Part shown: positions 6,129 through 8,716 of the stretch, in pieces | Layout: the number at the start of each line of letters is the position of its first letter | Position numbering within the stretch: the stretch's first letter is position 1 | Assembly (NCBI GenBank): GCA_040905245.1 | Contig: JBBDRX010000035.1 | Span: 1-8,716, forward strand | Direction of reading: 5' to 3' | Source of the DNA: JBBDRX01 sp040905245 | GTDB lineage: Bacteria; Bacteroidota; Rhodothermia; Balneolales; Balneolaceae | DNA length: 8,716 nt | Notes under the pieces: generated by a model | Databases searched by the model: none | What the model was told of the DNA's origin: nothing | Seen by the model: only the letters and a program-made list of their open reading frames with translations | Position numbers and translations under genes: made by a program

Positions 6129-7904
6129 ATGGGTGCAATGTCGAAAATGAGGAACAGTACCCCAGTTGTACTGTGGGTACTGATCTTTTCTTTTGGGGTG
6201 TTATGGGTATTGCAGGACACGCAGATGTTTGACGCAATGGCCGGCGGCCCGACAGATCTGGGGTCTGTAAACGGCGAGCCGATCTCGCTGGAAGAGTTTA
6301 ATAACCGGGTCAGCTACTACATCGACCAGTACAATCAGCAGAACAGCGGTCCGATGGAGGCCGGTATTCGAAGCGAATTTGAGGAGCAGGCATGGGAAGA
6401 TCTTGTTTCCGAGCAGGTCATGTCACAGAAGATGGAAGATCTTGGTATTCTTGTGACGGATGAGGAGCTCGTAAATATGGTAACCGGAGAGAATCCGGAT
6501 CCGTTTATTCGACAACAGTTTCAGGATGAACAGGGCCAGATCGACCGGGTAGCACTCCGTGCTGCTATTGAGGCACCGGAGAACCAGGAAGTCTGGGTCA
6601 TGATTGAACAACAGCTTCGTCAGAATCGTCAGCAGCAGAAACTGTCCAACTTTATTACATCCGGAATGCGGGTCCCCAGCCGTGAGGTGGAAGAGGCCTA
6701 CAGAAAGGAGAACAGCTTTGCTGATATCCGTTTTATCCGTATTCCGTACAGTACGGTTTCCGATGGTGAGATCCAGGTGACCGATCAGGAGATCCGAAGC
6801 TATTACGACGATCATCTCGACTCGTTTCACCGGGAAGAGAGCTATCGTTTTCAGTATGTTCACTTCCCCAAGACACCAACTCGTGAAGATACTCTGCGGG
6901 CTGTTCAGGAGGTTGAGCAGCTGAGTGAGCGTTTTGAAGCAACCGAAAACCATGCTGAATTCCTTCAGCAGATTCAATCGGCCGTTCCATACCGGGACGG
7001 GTTTGTAGAGGTTGATCAGATTCGGGAGGAATACAGTCCGGTACTCGATCTGGAACCGGGAGAGGTTAGTGACCTTCACATGATTTCCGGACATCCGCAT
7101 CTTTTTAAACTGGTCGAGCGGCAGGGCGATGAAGTGAAGTTTGCTGTATTGAGCTATCGCGTAGTTCCGGATCCCATCGCCACGGTTGACCGGCTGGCAG
7201 AAGAAGCAGATGAATTCGCCTATTTTGCGCGCGAAGACGGGTTCCCGGAAGAGGCCGAAAATCAGGGATATGAGTTGAGAAACGGAAGTGCGACACAGGC
7301 AACGCCTGTAGTTCCCGAACTGGGTCGTGCACGTGAGCTTGTGAACCGCCTGGAACAAATGACACGTGGTGAAATCTCTGATCCAATCGAGCTGCGGGAC
7401 GCGTTTGTGGTTGTTCGAATGGACCAGATTATTGCTGCAGGACCGAGGCCCCTTGAAGAGGTGCGGGCACAGATTGAAAATTCCCTTCGGGAGATCAAGC
7501 GAAAAGAGTTGACCGTCACCCGGCTTCGGGAGCAGATTTCGGGGCAGCAGTCATTGGAGGAGATTGCTCAAACACTCGGTAGTGAAGTGCAAACAGCTGA
7601 GAACATTCGGCTCGGTTCGAATACTCTCGCAAATGCGGGCCGCGAACCCGGAATCATTGGAGCGGCTTTTGGCCTTTCTGAAGGGCAGCGTTCCGATGTA
7701 CTCTCCGGAAATGCAGCAGCGTTTATTCTTGAAGTTGTCGAGCGTGATCTGGCAGATCCGGCCGAGATGACTCGTGAAGATGCCAATCGGCTGCGACAAC
7801 AGCTGGAACAGGAGAAATATTTTGTGTACAGCAGCGTCTGGCTGGAAGAGCTGAAGAAGAATGCCCGGATTCGGGATAACAGAGCACTCTTTTTAAGCCG
7901 GTAA
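6129..7904 (+). CDS. ppiD: PpiD/SurA-like membrane-anchored periplasmic foldase (parvulin family)
   Basis: 591 residues from ATG 6129, close to the roughly 620 of E. coli PpiD. A short cytoplasmic N terminus, then a single membrane segment at about 12-28 (VVLWVLIFSFGVLWVL); the rest lies in the periplasm. The SurA/PpiD N-terminal chaperone domain begins at GSVNGEPISLEEF (about 45-57) and continues as helices to about 200. A PPIC-like region at about 235-332 retains the closing pattern GEVSDLHMISGHPHLFKLVE but appears to lack the usual catalytic histidine (RFQY where parvulins have RARH) and the GG-LG turn. A second, degenerate PPIC-like stretch is near 505-545 (FGLSEGQRSDVLSG..AFILEVVE). Most likely a chaperone for exported proteins rather than an active prolyl isomerase. 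ATG 6129 is preferred because GAAGAGG lies 5 nt upstream; ATG 6090 (13 extra residues) has no such site. A terminator follows. Confidence 0.87.
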   Translation: MGAMSKMRNSTPVVLWVLIFSFGVLWVLQDTQMFDAMAGGPTDLGSVNGEPISLEEFNNRVSYYIDQYNQQNSGPMEAGIRSEFEEQAWEDLVSEQVMSQKMEDLGILVTDEELVNMVTGENPDPFIRQQFQDEQGQIDRVALRAAIEAPENQEVWVMIEQQLRQNRQQQKLSNFITSGMRVPSREVEEAYRKENSFADIRFIRIPYSTVSDGEIQVTDQEIRSYYDDHLDSFHREESYRFQYVHFPKTPTREDTLRAVQEVEQLSERFEATENHAEFLQQIQSAVPYRDGFVEVDQIREEYSPVLDLEPGEVSDLHMISGHPHLFKLVERQGDEVKFAVLSYRVVPDPIATVDRLAEEADEFAYFAREDGFPEEAENQGYELRNGSATQATPVVPELGRARELVNRLEQMTRGEISDPIELRDAFVVVRMDQIIAAGPRPLEEVRAQIENSLREIKRKELTVTRLREQISGQQSLEEIAQTLGSEVQTAENIRLGSNTLANAGREPGIIGAAFGLSEGQRSDVLSGNAAAFILEVVERDLADPAEMTREDANRLRQQLEQEKYFVYSSVWLEELKKNARIRDNRALFLSR

Positions 7905-7936
7905 TCGATCACTGTATTGGCTGGAGATATAATCAT

Positions 7937-7971
7937 AAAAGGCAGGAGATCGCGTCACTCTCTTGCCTTTT
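7937..7971 (+). terminator. Rho-independent terminator after the PpiD-like gene
   Basis: A 13-bp stem pairs 7937-7949 (AAAAGGCAGGAGA) with 7959-7971 (TCTCTTGCCTTTT), with one G-T wobble and a 9-nt loop, 32 nt after the stop codon. The right arm ends in TTTT and a pyrimidine-rich run follows (CTGTTTCTCTTTC). The A-run on the left arm could make it work in both directions, but no gene converges here. Confidence 0.75.
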
Positions 7972-7997
7972 CTGTTTCTCTTTCTATTTAAAAAGTC

Positions 7998-8716
7998 ATG
8001 ATGGACCGGGAGAAACAAGAACGAATCTGGATGAAACGGGCCCTTCACCTGGCTCGAAAAGGTGAGGGGTATGTCTCTCCCAACCCGTTGGTTGGCTGTG
8101 TGATTGTTTCTGAAGGAGGAGATATTATCGGAGAAGGGTACCACGAACGATATGGGAAAGCTCATGCGGAAGTCCGTGCGATAGAGAGTGTTTCCGATCG
8201 ATCACTTCTGGAAGGAGCCACAGTCTATGTTACGTTGGAACCCTGTAGCCATCACGGCCAGACCCCGCCCTGTGCCGAGATGTTAGCCGGGTTGCCGCTG
8301 CGCCGCGTCGTGATTGCCATGAAAGACCCCAATCCGAAGGTAAACGGAGATGGAATTCGTATTCTGGAAGAATCGGGTATACAGGTCGAGATGGGTTTGT
8401 TGCGGGAGGAGGCCAAAGAGTTGAATCGGTTTTTTCTCCATTACCTCGAGTTTGGCCGTCCCTACACTACCCTTAAAGTGGCTCAGACAGCCGATGGGTA
8501 CACAGCTGCGCCGTCCGGAAATTCGAAGTGGATCAGTTCGCTTGAGTCCAGAGAGAGAGTCCACCTGTGGAGGTCCCGTTACGATGCGGTTCTTGTGGGG
8601 CGGAATACAGCAGCTCTTGACAACCCGTCCCTGACGGTCCGTCATATCGAAGGCCGGCAACCGGTGCGGGTGGTGATCGATGGCCCCCTTTCTCTTTCCC
8701 GGGACCTGAATCTATT
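7998..8716 (+). CDS. ribD: Bifunctional riboflavin deaminase/reductase RibD (3' end outside window)
   Basis: 239 complete codons before the edge, of about 360 usual. RibD carries out two steps of riboflavin synthesis: deamination of 2,5-diamino-6-ribosylamino-pyrimidinone 5'-phosphate (EC 3.5.4.26) and NADPH reduction of the ribosyl side chain (EC 1.1.1.193). The N-terminal zinc deaminase domain (about 8-145) shows SPNPLVGCVIV at 27-37, HAE at 56-58 (zinc ligand H56, catalytic E58), and PCSHHGQTPPC at 82-92 with zinc ligands C83 and C92. KDPNPKVNGDG at 109-119 is also conserved. The reductase domain starts near 155 (RPYTTLKVAQTADG) with SKWIS at 176-180 and the DAVLVGRNT and DNPSLTVR motifs at 196-215. 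Two ATGs in tandem (7998 and 8001) could start it; no clear ribosome binding site is visible. It sits 26 nt after a terminator, so its promoter must overlap that structure or it depends on read-through. Confidence 0.97.
   Translation, partial: MMDREKQERIWMKRALHLARKGEGYVSPNPLVGCVIVSEGGDIIGEGYHERYGKAHAEVRAIESVSDRSLLEGATVYVTLEPCSHHGQTPPCAEMLAGLPLRRVVIAMKDPNPKVNGDGIRILEESGIQVEMGLLREEAKELNRFFLHYLEFGRPYTTLKVAQTADGYTAAPSGNSKWISSLESRERVHLWRSRYDAVLVGRNTAALDNPSLTVRHIEGRQPVRVVIDGPLSLSRDLNL

Noticed and set aside
6423..7358. 311-codon minus-strand open frame opposite the PpiD-like gene
   Set aside because: It is the antisense of a clearly coding region with domain support on the plus strand; the hydrophobic translation shows no family motif and no ribosome binding site was evident.
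7928..7933. TATAAT as a ribD promoter -10 element
   Set aside because: No -35-like element at the right distance, and transcription would begin inside the terminator stem; kept only as a comment in the ribD finding.
8283..8660. 125-codon minus-strand open frame opposite ribD
   Set aside because: RibD reductase motifs are continuous on the plus strand here.

Overview
The window reads as ordinary chromosomal core sequence from a Gram-negative (diderm) bacterium. It carries a lipid-transport ABC system of the Mla type, a periplasmic membrane-anchored foldase, a secreted LysM/RlpA-like cell-wall protein, and housekeeping genes for chorismate and riboflavin. Base composition looks close to half GC by eye. 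The style of the proteins (a MlaD homologue with a long helical tail ending in a GSLG..NDPSLY element, a PpiD-like protein, a LysM plus double-psi barrel protein) together with one Bacteroidota-like promoter candidate suggests the Bacteroidota/Balneolota/Rhodothermota side of the tree. That placement is inference from protein style, not from a search.

Left half, minus strand (3263 down to 1): four genes packed head to tail as one likely operon. They are aroC (chorismate synthase), a 110-residue TPR protein, a secreted protein with four LysM repeats and a C-terminal RlpA-like barrel, and a CPBP-family membrane protease that runs off the left edge. The first three overlap (4 nt, then 8 nt). The fourth follows 15 nt after the preceding stop and must start at TTG.

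Middle, 3264-3478: a divergent intergenic region of about 215 nt that should hold the promoters for both directions.

Right half, plus strand (3479 to 8716): mlaE (permease), mlaF (ATPase) and mlaD (MCE substrate-binding protein) form a compact inner-membrane lipid transporter. A PpiD-like foldase follows after a 166-nt gap with its own promoter candidate, then a convincing 13-bp stem-loop terminator, then ribD (riboflavin deaminase/reductase), which is cut by the right edge.

Functionally, most non-housekeeping genes concern the envelope: lipid movement between membranes (MlaEFD), folding of exported proteins (PpiD-like), and peptidoglycan binding or cleavage (LysM/RlpA-like). I found no mobile element, CRISPR array, tRNA, rRNA or clearly new system. 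The points most worth a second look are small: the LysM protein's hidden RlpA active-site pair, the apparently inactivated parvulin domain, the TTG-started CPBP protease, and the tiny reading frame overlapping the mlaD start.
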